Shown here piece by piece: positions 24,321-34,768 of a DNA stretch of 64,000 nt. Every line of letters starts with the position of its first letter. The stretch's first letter is position 1. The DNA comes from Zea mays. Taxonomy: Eukaryota; Streptophyta; Magnoliopsida; Poales; Poaceae. The stretch covers positions 137,156,207-137,220,206 of the forward strand of contig NC_050098.1 in the NCBI RefSeq assembly GCF_902167145.1, written 5' to 3'. The notes beneath the pieces were generated by a model. It searched no databases and was not told where the DNA came from. It saw nothing but the letters and a program-made list of their open reading frames with translations. Made by a program: the position numbers and the translations under genes.

Positions 24321-27008
24321 ATGTCGGGAGATCACGCCAAGAAGGAGATGGAGACCGGCGAAAAGCCCACTACAAGCTACGGGAGCACTTCATCGGAAGA
24401 GTCCCGCACCAAAAGGAGGGAGAAGAAGAAGAGCTCCTCCAACAAAGGGAAGGAGAAGAAATCTTCTTCTCACCACAAAGAGAAGAAGGAAAAATCTTCT
24501 TCCCACAAGCCGCATCGGAAAGGTGACAAGCACAAGAGGATGAGGAAGGTGGTCTACTACGAGACCGACACTTCATCAACATCGACCTCCGACTCCGATG
24601 CGCCCTCCGTCACTTCTAAGCGCCAAGAGCGCAAGAAGTATAGTAAGATCCCCCTACGCTACCCTCGCATTTCCAAACATACACCTTTACTTTCCGTCCC
24701 GTTAGGCAAACCACCAACTTTTGATGGTGAAGATTACGCTAGGTGGAGCGATTTAATGCAATTTCATCTAATCTCGCTCCACAAAGGTATATGGGATGTT
24801 GTTGAGTTTGGTGTACAGGTACCGTCGATAGGGGATGAGAACTATGATGAGGATGAGGTAGCCCAAATCGAGCACTTCAACTCACAAGCCACAACAATTC
24901 TCCTCGCCTCACTAAGCAAAGAGGAATATAACAAAGTACAAGGGTTGAAGAACGCCAAGGAGATTTGGGATGTACTCAAAACCGCGCACGAGGGAGATGA
25001 GCTCACCAAGATCACCAAGCGGGAAACGATCGAGGGGGAGCTCGGTCGGTTCCGGCTTCACAAAGGGGAGGAGCCACAACATATGTACAACCGGCTCAAG
25101 ACTTTGGTGAACCAAGTGCGCAACCTCGGGAGCAAGAAGTGGGATGACCACGAAGTGGTAAATGTTATTTTAAGATCTCTCATTTTTCTAAATCCCACTC
25201 AAGTTCAATTGATTCGTGGTAATCCTAGATATACTAAAATGACCCCCGAGGAAGTTATCGAGCATTTTGTAAGTTTTGAGTGCATGATAGAAGGCTCGAG
25301 GAAAATCAACGAGCTTGGCGACCCATCCGAAGGTCAACCCGTTGCATTCAAGGCGACGGAAGAAAAGAAGGAGGAATCTATACCAAGTCGACAACCAATA
25401 GACGCCTCCAAGCTTGACAATGAGGAGATGGCGCTCGTCATCAAGAGCTTCCGCCAAATCCTCAAACAAAGGAGGGGGAAGGATTACAAGTTCCGCTCCA
25501 AGAAGGTTTGCTACAAGTGTGGTAAGCCCGGTCATTTTATTGCTAAATGTCCTATATCCAGTGACAGTGACCGAGGCGACGACAAGAAGGGGAGAAGAGA
25601 GGAGAAGAAAAGGTACTACAAGAAGAAGGGCGGCGATGCCCATGTTTGTCGCGAGTGGGACTCCGACGAGAGCTCAAGCGACTCCTCCGACGACGAGGAC
25701 GCCGCCAACATCGCCGTCACCAAGGGACTCCTCTTCCCCAACGTCGGCCACAAGTGCCTCATGGCAAAGGACGGCAAAAAGAAGGTTAAATCTAAATCCT
25801 CCACTAAATATGAATCTTCTAGTGATGATAATGCTAGTGATGAGGAAGATAATTTGCGTTCCCTTTTTGCCAACCTTAACATAGCTCAAAAGGAAAAATT
25901 AAATGAATTGGTTAGTGCTATTCATGAAAAGGATGACCTTTTGGATTCCCAAGAGGATTGTCTAATTAAAGAAAACAAAAAACATGTTAAGGTTAAAAAG
26001 GCTTATGCTTTAGAAGTAGAAAAATGTGAAAAATTATCTAGTGAGCTAAGCACTTGCCGTGAGATGATTGACAACCTTAGAAATGAAAATGCTATTTTAA
26101 ATGCTAAGGTTGATTCACATGCTTGTAATGTTTCAATTCCCAATTCTAGAGATAATAATGATGATTTGCTTGCTAGAATTGAAGAATTAAACATTTCTCT
26201 TGCTAGCCTTAGATTAGAGAATGAAAATTTGATTGCTAAGGCTAAAGATTTTGATGTTTGCAAAGTTACAATTTCCAATCTTAAAGATAAAAATGATATT
26301 CTTCATGCTAAGATTGTGGAACTTGATTCTTGCAAACCCTCTACATCTACCATTGAGCATGTCACTATTTGTGCTAGATGTAGAGATATTGATGTTAATG
26401 CTATTCATGATCACATGATCTTAATTAAGCAACAAAATGATCATATAGCTAAACTTGATGCTAAAATTGCCGAGCACAACCTAGAGAATGAGAAATTTAA
26501 ATTTGCTCGTAGCATGCTTTATAATGGGAGACGCCCTGGCATTAAGGATGGCATTGGCTTCCAAAGGGGAGACAATGTCAAACTTAATGCCCCTCCTAAA
26601 AATTTGTCTAACTTTGTTAAGGGCAAAGCTCCCATGCCTCAGGATAACGAGGGTTACATTTTGTACCCTGCCGGTTATCCCGAGAGCAAAATTAGGAAAA
26701 TTCATTCTAGGAAGTCTCACTCTGGCCCCAATCATGCTTTTATGTATAAGGGTGAGACATCTAGCTCTAGGCAACCAACCCGTGCCAAGTTGCCTAGAAA
26801 GAAAATTTCTAATGCATCAAATGAACATAGCATTTCATTTAAAACTTTTGATGCTTCTTATGTGCTTACTAACAAATCCGGCAAGGTCGTTGCCAAGTTT
26901 GTTGGGAACAAACACAAGGGCTCCAAGACTTGTGTTTGGGTACCCAAAGTTCTTGTATCTAATGCCAAAGGACCCAAAACAGTTTGGGTACCTAAAGTCA
27001 AGAACTAA
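24321..27008 (+). CDS. gag: Ji gag polyprotein, 895 aa, intact
   Basis: Forms the virus-like particle and binds element RNA. ATG 24321 is chosen because it opens the MSGDHAKKEME peptide shortly after the primer site. Residues 1-90 are Lys/Ser-rich with several basic runs. Residues 110-330 form the copia-type gag domain (PLGKPPTFDGEDYARW; ATTILLASLSKEEYNKV; GELGRFRLHKGEEPQHMYNR). The zinc knuckle is at residues 397-410 (CYKCGKPGHFIAKC). An acidic Ser/Asp patch and a long coiled-coil-like region (about 510-740) follow. That region contains a second Cys pair (CARC, residues 684-687) and, near 735-750, GRRPGIKDGIGF. The C terminus has two WVPK repeats. Such long gags are typical of the SIRE/Maximus lineage. 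TAA ends it just before a splice-acceptor-like TTTTGTAG. Confidence 0.93.
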   Translation: MSGDHAKKEMETGEKPTTSYGSTSSEESRTKRREKKKSSSNKGKEKKSSSHHKEKKEKSSSHKPHRKGDKHKRMRKVVYYETDTSSTSTSDSDAPSVTSKRQERKKYSKIPLRYPRISKHTPLLSVPLGKPPTFDGEDYARWSDLMQFHLISLHKGIWDVVEFGVQVPSIGDENYDEDEVAQIEHFNSQATTILLASLSKEEYNKVQGLKNAKEIWDVLKTAHEGDELTKITKRETIEGELGRFRLHKGEEPQHMYNRLKTLVNQVRNLGSKKWDDHEVVNVILRSLIFLNPTQVQLIRGNPRYTKMTPEEVIEHFVSFECMIEGSRKINELGDPSEGQPVAFKATEEKKEESIPSRQPIDASKLDNEEMALVIKSFRQILKQRRGKDYKFRSKKVCYKCGKPGHFIAKCPISSDSDRGDDKKGRREEKKRYYKKKGGDAHVCREWDSDESSSDSSDDEDAANIAVTKGLLFPNVGHKCLMAKDGKKKVKSKSSTKYESSSDDNASDEEDNLRSLFANLNIAQKEKLNELVSAIHEKDDLLDSQEDCLIKENKKHVKVKKAYALEVEKCEKLSSELSTCREMIDNLRNENAILNAKVDSHACNVSIPNSRDNNDDLLARIEELNISLASLRLENENLIAKAKDFDVCKVTISNLKDKNDILHAKIVELDSCKPSTSTIEHVTICARCRDIDVNAIHDHMILIKQQNDHIAKLDAKIAEHNLENEKFKFARSMLYNGRRPGIKDGIGFQRGDNVKLNAPPKNLSNFVKGKAPMPQDNEGYILYPAGYPESKIRKIHSRKSHSGPNHAFMYKGETSSSRQPTRAKLPRKKISNASNEHSISFKTFDASYVLTNKSGKVVAKFVGNKHKGSKTCVWVPKVLVSNAKGPKTVWVPKVKN

Positions 27009-27021
27009 ATTTGTTTTGTAG

Positions 27022-30000
27022 GTTTATGCATCCGGGGGCTCAAGTTGGATACTCGACAGCGGGTGCACAAACCACATGACCGGGGAGAAAAGGATGTTCT
27101 CCTCATATGAGAAAAATCAAGATCCCCAACGAGCTATCACATTCGGGGATGGAAATCAAGGTTTGGTCAAAGGATTGGGTAAAATTGCTATATCTCCTGA
27201 CCATTCTATTTCCAATGTTTTTCTTGTTGATTCCTTAGATTACAACTTGCTTTCTGTTTCCCAATTATGTCAAATGGGCTACAACTGTCTATTCACTGAT
27301 GTAGGTGTCACTGTCTTTAGAAGAAGTGATGATTCAATAGCATTTAAGGGAGTGTTAGAGGGTCAGCTATACTTGGTAGATTTTGATAGAGCTGAACTCG
27401 ACACTTGCTTAATTGCTAAGACTAACATAGGTTGGCTCTGGCATCGCCGACTAGCCCATGTTGGGATGAAGAATCTTCACAAGCTTCTAAAGGGAGAACA
27501 CATTTTAGGATTAACAAATGTTCACTTTGAGAAAGACAGGATTTGTAGCGCATGCCAGGCAGGGAAGCAAGTTGGAGTCCATCATCCACACAAGAACATC
27601 ATGACTACCGAAAGGCCGCTTGAGCTACTCCACATGGATCTATTCGGCCCGATTGCTTACATAAGCATCGGCGGGAGTAAGTATTGTCTTGTAATAGTGG
27701 ATGATTATTCTCGCTTCACTTGGGTATTCTTTTTACAGGAAAAATCTCAAACCCAAGAGACCTTAAAGGGATTCTTGAGACGGGCTCAAAATGAGTTCGG
27801 TCTAAGGATCAAGAAAATAAGAAGCGACAATGGGACGGAGTTCAAGAACTCACAAATCGAAGGCTTCCTTGAGGAGGAGGGCATCAAGCATGAGTTCTCT
27901 TCTCCCTACACTCCACAACAAAATGGTGTAGTGGAGAGGAAGAATCGAACTCTATTGGACATGGCAAGAACCATGCTTGATGAGTACAAGACACCAGACC
28001 GGTTTTGGGCCGAAGCGGTCAACACCGCCTGCTACGCCATCAACCGGTTATATCTTCACCGAATCCTCAAGAAGACATCATATGAACTCCTAACCGGTAA
28101 AAAGCCCAACATTTCATATTTTAGAGTTTTTGGTAGCAAATGCTTCATTCTTATTAAGAGAGGTAGAAAATCTAAATTTGCTCCTAAAACTGTAGAAGGT
28201 TTTTTACTTGGTTATGACTCAAACACAAGGGCATATAGGGTCTTTAACAAGTCCACTGGACTAGTTGAAGTCTCTTGTGACGTTGTGTGTGATGAAACTA
28301 ACGGCTCTCAAGTAGAGCAAGTTGATCTTGATGAGATAGGTGAAGAACAGGCTCCATGCATCGCGCTAAGGAACATGTCCATCGGGGATGTGTGTCCTAA
28401 GGAATCCGAAGAGCCTCCAAGTACACAAGATCAACCATCCTCCTCCATGCAAGCATCTCCACCAACTCAAAATGAGGATGAGGCTCAAAATGATGAAGAG
28501 CAAAATCAAGAAGACGAGCCACCTCAAGATGATAGCAATGATCAAGGGGGAGATACAAATGATCAAGAAAAGGAGGATGAGGAAGAACCAAGACCGCCAC
28601 ACCCAAGAGTCCACCAAGCAATCCAACGAGATCACCCCGTCGACACCATCCTCGGCGACATTCATAAGGGGGTAACTACTCGATCTCGGGTTGCTCATTT
28701 TTGTGAACATTACTCTTTTGTTTCCTCTATTGAGCCACACAGGGTAGAGGAAGCTCTCCAAGATTCGGATTGGGTGGTGGCGATGCAAGAGGAGCTCAAC
28801 AATTTCACGAGGAATGAGGTCTGGCATTTAGTTCCACGTCCTAACCAAAATGTTGTAGGAACCAAATGGGTCTTCCGCAACAAGCAAGATGAGCATGGTG
28901 TGGTGACAAGGAACAAAGCTCGACTCGTAGCCAAAGGGTATTCACAAGTCGAAGGTTTGGATTTCGGTGAAACCTATGCACCCGTAGCTAGGCTTGAGTC
29001 AATTCGCATATTATTGGCCTATACTACTTACCATGGCTTTAAGCTCTATCAAATGGACGTGAAAAGTGCCTTCCTCAATGGACCGATCAAGGAAGAGGTC
29101 TATGTTGAGCAACCTCCCGGCTTTGAAGACAGTGAGTATCCTAATCATGTCTATAGGCTCTCTAAGGCGCTTTATGGGCTCAAGCAAGCCCCAAGAGCAT
29201 GGTATGAATGCCTTAGAGATTTCCTTATTGCTAATGGCTTCAAAGTCGGCAAGGCCGATCCTACACTCTTTACTAAAACTCTTGAAAATGACTTGTTTGT
29301 ATGCCAAATTTATGTTGATGATGTTATATTTGGGTCTACTAACGAGTCTACATGTGAAGAGTTTAGTAGGATCATGACACAGAAATTCGAGATGTCGATG
29401 ATGGGGGAGTTGAAATATTTTCTAGGATTCCAAGTCAAGCAACTCCAAGAGGGCACCTTCATTAGCCAAACGAAGTACACTCAAGACATTCTTGCTAAGT
29501 TTGGGATGAAGGATGCCAAGCCCATCAAGACACCCATGGGAACAAATGGGCATCTCGACCTCGACACGGGAGGTAAGTCCGTGGATCAAAAGGTATACCG
29601 GTCGATGATTGGTTCATTGCTTTATTTATGTGCATCTCGACCGGACATTATGCTTTCCGTTTGCATGTGTGCAAGATTTCAAGCCGACCCTAAGGAATCA
29701 CACCTTACGGCCGTAAAACGAATCTTGAGATATTTGGCTTATACTCCTAAGTTTGGGCTTTGGTACCCTCGGGGATCCACTTTTGATTTGATTGGTTATT
29801 CTGATGCCGATTGGGCGGGGTGTAAGATCAATAGGAAGAGCACATCGGGGACTTGCCAGTTCTTGGGAAGATCCTTGGTGTCATGGGCTTCAAAGAAGCA
29901 AAATTCGGTCGCTCTTTCCACCGCTGAAGCTGAGTATATTGCCGCAGGTCACTGTTGCGCGCAATTGCTTTGGATGAGGCAAACCCTGCGGGACTACGGT

Positions 30001-30267
30001 TACAAATTAACCAAAGTCCCTTTGCTATGTGATAATGAGAGTGCAATTAAAATGGCCGACAATCCCGTCGAGCATAGCCGCACTAAGCACATAGCCATTC
30101 GGTATCATTTTCTTAGGGATCACCAACAAAAGGGGGATATCGAGATTTCTTACATTAATACTAAAGATCAATTAGCCGATATCTTTACCAAGCCACTTGA
30201 TGAACAATCTTTTACCAGACTTAGGCATGAGCTCAATATTCTTGATTCTAGAAATTTCTTTTGCTAG
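27022..30267 (+). CDS. pol: Ji pol polyprotein (PR-IN-RT-RH), intact
   Basis: Encodes the enzymes for maturation, integration and reverse transcription. The frame is +1 to gag and is preceded immediately by TAG (27019-27021). I start it at the first codon after the splice-acceptor-like AG, because protease residues ([12 protein letters not shown], catalytic Asp 12) lie before the first ATG at 27076. The integrase zinc-binding region ([15 protein letters not shown]) precedes a DD35E core: Asp 206, Asp 269, Glu 305. Reverse transcriptase has YVDD at residues 764-767 (29311-29322). RNase H shows YSDADWAGC (Asp 928), STAEAEY and LLCDNESAI. There are no internal stops over about 1081 codons. How pol is expressed is unresolved: splicing, frameshift or internal start. 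Confidence 0.9.
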   Translation, partial: VYASGGSSWILDSGCTNHMTGEKRMFSSYEKNQDPQRAITFGDGNQGLVKGLGKIAISPDHSISNVFLVDSLDYNLLSVSQLCQMGYNCLFTDVGVTVFRRSDDSIAFKGVLEGQLYLVDFDRAELDTCLIAKTNIGWLWHRRLAHVGMKNLHKLLKGEHILGLTNVHFEKDRICSACQAGKQVGVHHPHKNIMTTERPLELLHMDLFGPIAYISIGGSKYCLVIVDDYSRFTWVFFLQEKSQTQETLKGFLRRAQNEFGLRIKKIRSDNGTEFKNSQIEGFLEEEGIKHEFSSPYTPQQNGVVERKNRTLLDMARTMLDEYKTPDRFWAEAVNTACYAINRLYLHRILKKTSYELLTGKKPNISYFRVFGSKCFILIKRGRKSKFAPKTVEGFLLGYDSNTRAYRVFNKSTGLVEVSCDVVCDETNGSQVEQVDLDEIGEEQAPCIALRNMSIGDVCPKESEEPPSTQDQPSSSMQASPPTQNEDEAQNDEEQNQEDEPPQDDSNDQGGDTNDQEKEDEEEPRPPHPRVHQAIQRDHPVDTILGDIHKGVTTRSRVAHFCEHYSFVSSIEPHRVEEALQDSDWVVAMQEELNNFTRNEVWHLVPRPNQNVVGTKWVFRNKQDEHGVVTRNKARLVAKGYSQVEGLDFGETYAPVARLESIRILLAYTTYHGFKLYQMDVKSAFLNGPIKEEVYVEQPPGFEDSEYPNHVYRLSKALYGLKQAPRAWYECLRDFLIANGFKVGKADPTLFTKTLENDLFVCQIYVDDVIFGSTNESTCEEFSRIMTQKFEMSMMGELKYFLGFQVKQLQEGTFISQTKYTQDILAKFGMKDAKPIKTPMGTNGHLDLDTGGKSVDQKVYRSMIGSLLYLCASRPDIMLSVCMCARFQADPKESHLTAVKRILRYLAYTPKFGLWYPRGSTFDLIGYSDADWAGCKINRKSTSGTCQFLGRSLVSWASKKQNSVALSTAEAEYIAAGHCCAQLLWMRQTLRDYGYKLTKVPLLCDNESAIKMADNPVEHSRTKHIAIRYHFLRDHQQKGDIEISYINTKDQLADIFTKPLDEQSFTRLRHELNILDSRNFFC

Positions 30268-31137
30268 CTTGCACACATAGCTCATTTAAATACCTTTGAT
30301 CATATCTCCTTTATATGCTATGACTAATGTGTTTTCAAGTCTATTTCAAACCAAGTCATAGGTATATTGAAAGGGAATTGGAGTCTTCGGCGAAGACAAA
30401 GGCTTCCACTCCGTAACTCATGCTTCGCCATCACTCCGAGCAACTCTCTATTCCTTGGGGAGAAATGAGCATCAAAGAAAAGGACTTCATCCTTGGAGGA
30501 GAGAGAAAAAGCTCAAAAGCAAAAGGACCGGATTTCGTCTTTGGTATAATCTTAACTCATTTACTTTTGACCAAAGGGGAAGAAATTACTAAGGAGGGCT
30601 CTAATGATTCCGTTTTTGGCGATTCATGCCAAAAAGGGGGAGAAATGAGCCCAAAGCAAAAGGACCGCACCACCACCACCAAATTCAAAAACTTAGTGCT
30701 TTCCAAAAGGCTTTATCATTTGGTATCCTATTGTGTTCAAAAGGGGGAGAAAGTAGTATTTCAAAAATGGTATATCAAAACCCTCTTGAACACTAAGAGG
30801 TGGATCTCTTTTAGGGGGAGTTTTGTTTAGTCAAAGGAAAAGCATTTGAAACAGGGGGAGGAAATTTCAAATCTTGAAAATGCTTTTGCAAACTCTTATT
30901 TATTTACCTTTGACTATTTGCAAAAGATCTTTGAAATGGATTTACAAAAGGTTTTGCAAAAACAAAACAAGTGGTGCAAACGTGGTCCAAAATGTTATAT
31001 AAGAAAGAAACATTCCTTGCATATCTTGTAAGTAGTTATATTGGCTCAATTCCAAGTAACCTTTGCACTTACATTATGTAAACTAGTTCAATTATGCACT
31101 TCTATATTTGCTTTGGTTTGTGTTGGCATCAATCACC
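30268..31137 (+). other. 3' untranslated region of Ji with repeated polypurine-like motifs
   Basis: An 870-bp region with at least five AAAGGGGGAG-like purine runs (around 30572, 30632, 30738, 30812 and 30853) before the true tract. The longest reading frame (30420-30830) translates these runs as KGGEM/KGEE-type repeats and shows no signal peptide or membrane segment, so I do not call an env-like gene. Confidence 0.7.
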
Positions 31138-31151
31138 AAAAAGGGGGAGAT
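31138..31151 (+). promoter_or_regulatory. Polypurine tract of Ji
   Basis: AAAAAGGGGGAGAT adjoins the 3' LTR TG. It is preceded by TTGG...CCAA, which can pair as a short hairpin. Confidence 0.93.
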
Positions 31152-32487
31152 TGAAAGGGAATTAGGCTTACACCTAGTTCCTAAATAATTTTGGTGGTTG
31201 AATTGCCCAACACAAATATTGGACTGACTAGTTTGCTCTAGTGTATAAGTTATACAGGTGCAAAAGGTTCACATCTAGCCAATAAAAAGACCAAGTGTTG
31301 GATTCAACAAAAGAGCAATAAGGCAACCGAGGGCACCTCTGGCTGGAGGCACCGGACTGTCCGGTGTGCACCGGACAGTGTCCGGTGCGCCCGTAGACTT
31401 CGTTTTCTACCCTTCGCCAGAGGACTTCGACTTCAACCCTTCGCCCTCGGGAATTCGCGAAGGCCGGCGCGCTATAATTCACCGGACTGTCCGGTGTGCA
31501 CCGGACATGTCCGGTGCTCCAAGGAAGCGCGGCCTCCGGAACTCGCCAGCCTCGGTTTCGCGTGGCAGCCGCTCCGCTAAAATTCACCGGACTGTCCGGT
31601 GTGCACCGGACTGTCCGGTGTACCAGCGGAGCAACGGCTCTCTTCGGCGCCAACGGCTCTCTGCGGTGCATTTAATGCGCGCGCAGCGCGCGCAGACGTC
31701 AGACTTGCCCATACCGGTGCACCGGACATCAAACAGTACATGTCCGGTGTGCACCGGACACCCAGGCGGGCCCACAAGTCAGAAGCTCCAACGGCTAGAA
31801 TCCAACGGCAGTGATGACGTGGCAGGGGCACCGGACTGTCCGGTGTGCACCGGACTGTCCGGTGCGCCATCGAACAGACGCCTCCAGCCAACGGTCAAGT
31901 TTGGTGGTTGGGGCTATAAATACCCCAACCACCCCACATTCATTGCCATCCAAGTTTTCCACTTCTCAACCACTTACAAGAGCTAGGCATTCAATTCTAG
32001 ACACATTCAAAGAGATCAAATCCTCTCCAATTCCACACAAAACCCTAGTGACTAGTGAGAGTGATTTGCCGTGTTCATTTGAGCTCTTGCGCTTGGATTG
32101 CTTCTTTTCTTTCTCACTTGTTCTTGAGATCACAACTCCATTGTAATCAAGGCAAGAGGCACCAATTGTGTGGTGGCCCTTGCGGGGAAGTTTTGTTCCC
32201 GGCTTTGATTAGAGAAGAGAAGCTCACTCGGTCCGTGGGACCGTTTGAGAGAGGGAAGGGTTGAAAGAGACCCGGCCTTTGTGGCCTCCTCAACGGGGAG
32301 TAGGTTTGCAAGAACCGAACCTCGGTAAAACAAATCTCCGTGTCTCACTTGCTTATTCGCTTGGGATTTGTTTTGCGCCCTCTCTCGCGGACTCGTTTAT
32401 ATTTCTAACGCTAACCCGGCTTGTAGTTGTGTTTATATTTATAAATTTCAGTTTCGCCCTATTCACCCCCCCTCTAGGCGACTATCA
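31152..32487 (+). repeat. 3' LTR of Ji
   Basis: Its 1336 bp are almost identical to the 5' LTR. At both substituted sites this copy keeps CCGG (31832, 31852) where the 5' LTR has CTGG and CCAG. The 3' LTR has one extra C near 32380. Confidence 0.96.
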
Positions 32488-33436
32488 CAAATCATTCTTA
32501 ACATAAAACCATTGCCTCATCCAGGATCCTGGCCACTTCTTCCGAAATGTTGGGGCAGGGCGTCTCGCATCAGAGCGGTATACGAAGGAATAACAACCAA
32601 AGTTGTTATGATATTGTTCATTCCCAATTGCCTTCGTCTGGTAAGGTAATTCGTGTATATTGCAGTAGCAGTCAACGTCTAGTTCCAGCCCTTGGCTCCT
32701 CATCGTCCAAATAAAAACCCCGATTTTAATTAAAGCTTCGGGGGTAAGTTGATGAAGGTATATCTCGAATGTTTTAAGCACTTCGACCAATATCTTATGC
32801 AAAGGAAACCGAAAACCAACCTTAATAAAACCCTTGAAAATTACCACTTCATCAGGTTTAGGAAGAGGAATAATGTTCTCTCCTCCGGTCCTCACTATAG
32901 TTGTATCACAGAAATATTTGCCCTTCATCGCCTCAATCTGCCCTTTTTTAACAGTGGATTTTCCAAACACAACATGACTCGGCCTCCATGGCCAATCTTC
33001 GGCATCATCATTATCACTCTCAATATCAAAATCATTGGTGTCACCAGAATCTTCAGACAACCCAGCTAAAATCTCATCTAGTGCGAGATCTTCATTTGTC
33101 CTCTCCATAGCTTCATAAAATCCAGCTAGTGCGGGATCTTCACTCCTTTTATCTTCGACCATCTCAGCTTTGGTTGAAACAAAAAGCCAAAGCTCGAAAG
33201 GAATCACAGTTACAGAATCAGAAAGCTAAACAACAAAACCAACACAAGCTTGATAGCACGAAAAATATTTTCATCGCAACCCTCATATATATGCAAAGCA
33301 CCACTACACGATGGGCCCCACGATACAGAAGGTTTCACTATTCTAGCGAAAGGAAGATGTTTTTTCGGACCTTCGGCTAAAGGCCTTCGTTCATTTCGCA
33401 GTCTGAATTTGTTACAAAGGAACAAACTAATACTGC

Positions 33437-33446
33437 GAGGGGCTAC
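33437..33446 (+). promoter_or_regulatory. Polypurine tract of the Zeon-like element
   Basis: GAGGGGCTAC directly precedes the TGTTGGGG start of the 3' LTR. The GGGGCTAC form recurs before the LTR at 47147. Confidence 0.75.
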
Positions 33447-34061
33447 TGTTGGGGGCCTTCGTCTTTCGAAAGTCCTAAAAAACACGGCTAACCATTTGTT
33501 TTCAGTATGTTACTAATTATTACAGGAGCTTTGTTATCAAAAAAGCTTTGGCATAGATCAATGGAAATGTGATGAAGCAACCTTCGTTACGTTGACGCGG
33601 AAGGGCGACGTAGGGAGAAGGTGTTGTTCAAGCTGCTAAGTGCAAATGACAAAATTATCCTTGTGACATTTGTAAACCTTATATGTAATCTTTGAGGGTA
33701 TGAATGTAATATCGTACGGAGTTGTATGATTGTCTATAAATAGGTGAACAGTACCCCCATACTATTCACGTTGGATTGTAATTGCATTCACGCCTTTACC
33801 TTCAAGCAATCCAAAGGTATAAATGCAATGTGTGTTTTGATATTATTTGTACATTCAATACGAAATGAATAAATGGCATGATATTACATTTGTAATTATG
33901 TTTTTATATTTGTGAGTGATGAAAACTTGTTCTTCATGACCTTTGTCCGAGATTCGTTATACCCGAAGGGGAATAATGCTTCGATGGATGAAAGTTTTTA
34001 ACGTTTAACAAATTTGTTGCCTTGTTCTTGATTCACAACAATCGAAAACAAGTGACCAGTA
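33447..34061 (+). repeat. 3' LTR of the Zeon-like element
   Basis: A 615-bp LTR from TGTTGGGGGCCTTCG to GACCAGTA; the 5' LTR ends in CCAACA, so the terminal CA has mutated here. TATA box at 33735-33742. It aligns with 8427-8955 at about 91-92% by eye. Confidence 0.85.
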
Positions 34062-34192
34062 GCGATGAGGAGAACGAAGACCGCCCAGCTGTTGCGACCC
34101 TATTAGCAATCACCCTTCCCCTTCTGACGAACGAAATGCGTGGGAAGAAGTATTAAAAATATGTGGCATGTCCTCTAGATGGATCCCTTGTC
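34062..34192 (+). other. Unassigned 131 bp between the Zeon-like 3' LTR and a reverse gypsy LTR
   Basis: Not LTR-like and with no convincing protein. It is either the original target DNA of the Zeon-like element or a small remnant. Confidence 0.4.
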
Positions 34193-34768
34193 GCATTGCT
34201 TTTAAAGTTGATCAAAATTTTATTAGCAGTTACTAAGTATAAGTAGATACCAACCCAATTGAATAAGAGACCAAATTAATAACAACACCCACAATGCAAT
34301 GCATATGACAAATTAAGATTAGTTCCATAGATTAATCATGTGAGTGTCCGAGCTGCTCATGACCGTGAGCACGACTGATATACCAGTTTTACACTCTACA
34401 TAGGTTGCATATCTTTACCCACAAGTCGTGTATCCCGTCTAGCCAGGGTTTGCAAGGCCCTTAGACACTTCTGAGGTGAATGGCTAGGGATCCACTACGA
34501 GGCCTTTATAAAGTTCCACTAGCTTTAGAAAACCAGCTATGGTTTCTGAGAAGGGCAATATAGGGATCCTCATCTGAAAAGCCATCGCAGCATGATCGAC
34601 CCGAGAACCTCCCTATATGGACCTCCTTTACCGCCCTTGCCCATTTCGGGTAAGGTAGTCCTCCACTAGCTTTCCTAATTAGTCAGCCAAGGGCGTCCCA
34701 TTCCACCCTTATGGTAGCAATGTTTTCTTGGATGGTTGTTCATGTTCCAATTAACATGATGATCTTAT

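Larger units (their letters stand above)
22938..32487 (+). mobile_element. Ji: full-length, apparently intact Ty1/copia (Maximus/SIRE) element
   Basis: A 9550-bp element with perfect TSD CAAAT (22933-22937 and 32488-32492), LTRs of 1335 and 1336 bp and canonical primer site and polypurine tract. It has a 895-codon gag and a pol frame of about 1081 codons, both without internal stops. By eye the LTRs differ at two positions (23618 and 23638) and one single-C indel near 32380. That is under 0.2% and implies an insertion of the order of 0.1 million years or less. LTR start TGAAAGGGAATTAGGCTTAC is the Ji (Prem2) signature as I remember it. It lies in the antisense gene of the Zeon-like element. 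Confidence 0.96.
20363..33207 (-). pseudogene. Antisense gene (aORF) of the Zeon-like element, spliced, split by Ji
   Basis: A coding region runs opposite to gag. Exon 1 is 33207-32488 plus 22937-22282, with Ji inserted between: reading across the TSD gives one frame (NDL then VEREDVKY). Apparent GT-AG introns follow at 22281-22203, 21538-21451 and 20592-20521. Exon 2 is 22202-21539, exon 3 is 21450-20593, and exon 4 is 20520-20363 ending in TAA. Phases agree at the second and third introns. The first part (to about 32493) is a globular acidic domain. The middle has PKPKRTK-type basic patches and the third exon is coiled-coil-like (SKALKAQKK, LSLVKRL). Decay includes TAG at 22753, another in exon 2, and frameshifts at 21238-20825. 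Tat-group elements are known to carry such antisense ORFs; the product's role is unknown. The first in-frame ATG is at 33207; a second at 33162 is equally plausible. Confidence 0.75.
8427..34061 (+). mobile_element. Zeon/Cinful-like non-autonomous gypsy (Tat group) element, interrupted
   Basis: The unit has a truncated 5' LTR (8427-8955), a primer site, a gag remnant, no reverse transcriptase or integrase, a tandem repeat, an antisense gene and a complete 3' LTR (33447-34061). Removing Opie-1, Ji and one TSD copy for each leaves about 7.2 kb; adding the roughly 80 bp of LTR cut off at the left gives about 7.3 kb, which I recall as the length of Zeon-1. LTRs starting TGTTGGGGGCCTTCG fit Cinful/Zeon. 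The two LTRs differ at about 45 of 530 compared positions, so this is the oldest layer of the left half, consistent with hosting the others. Confidence 0.85.

Noticed and set aside
30420..30830. 136-codon frame after Ji pol, considered as an env-like gene
   Set aside because: No signal peptide or membrane segment; Lys/Gly/Glu repeats come from translated polypurine motifs; no counterpart in Opie-1 or Opie-2.
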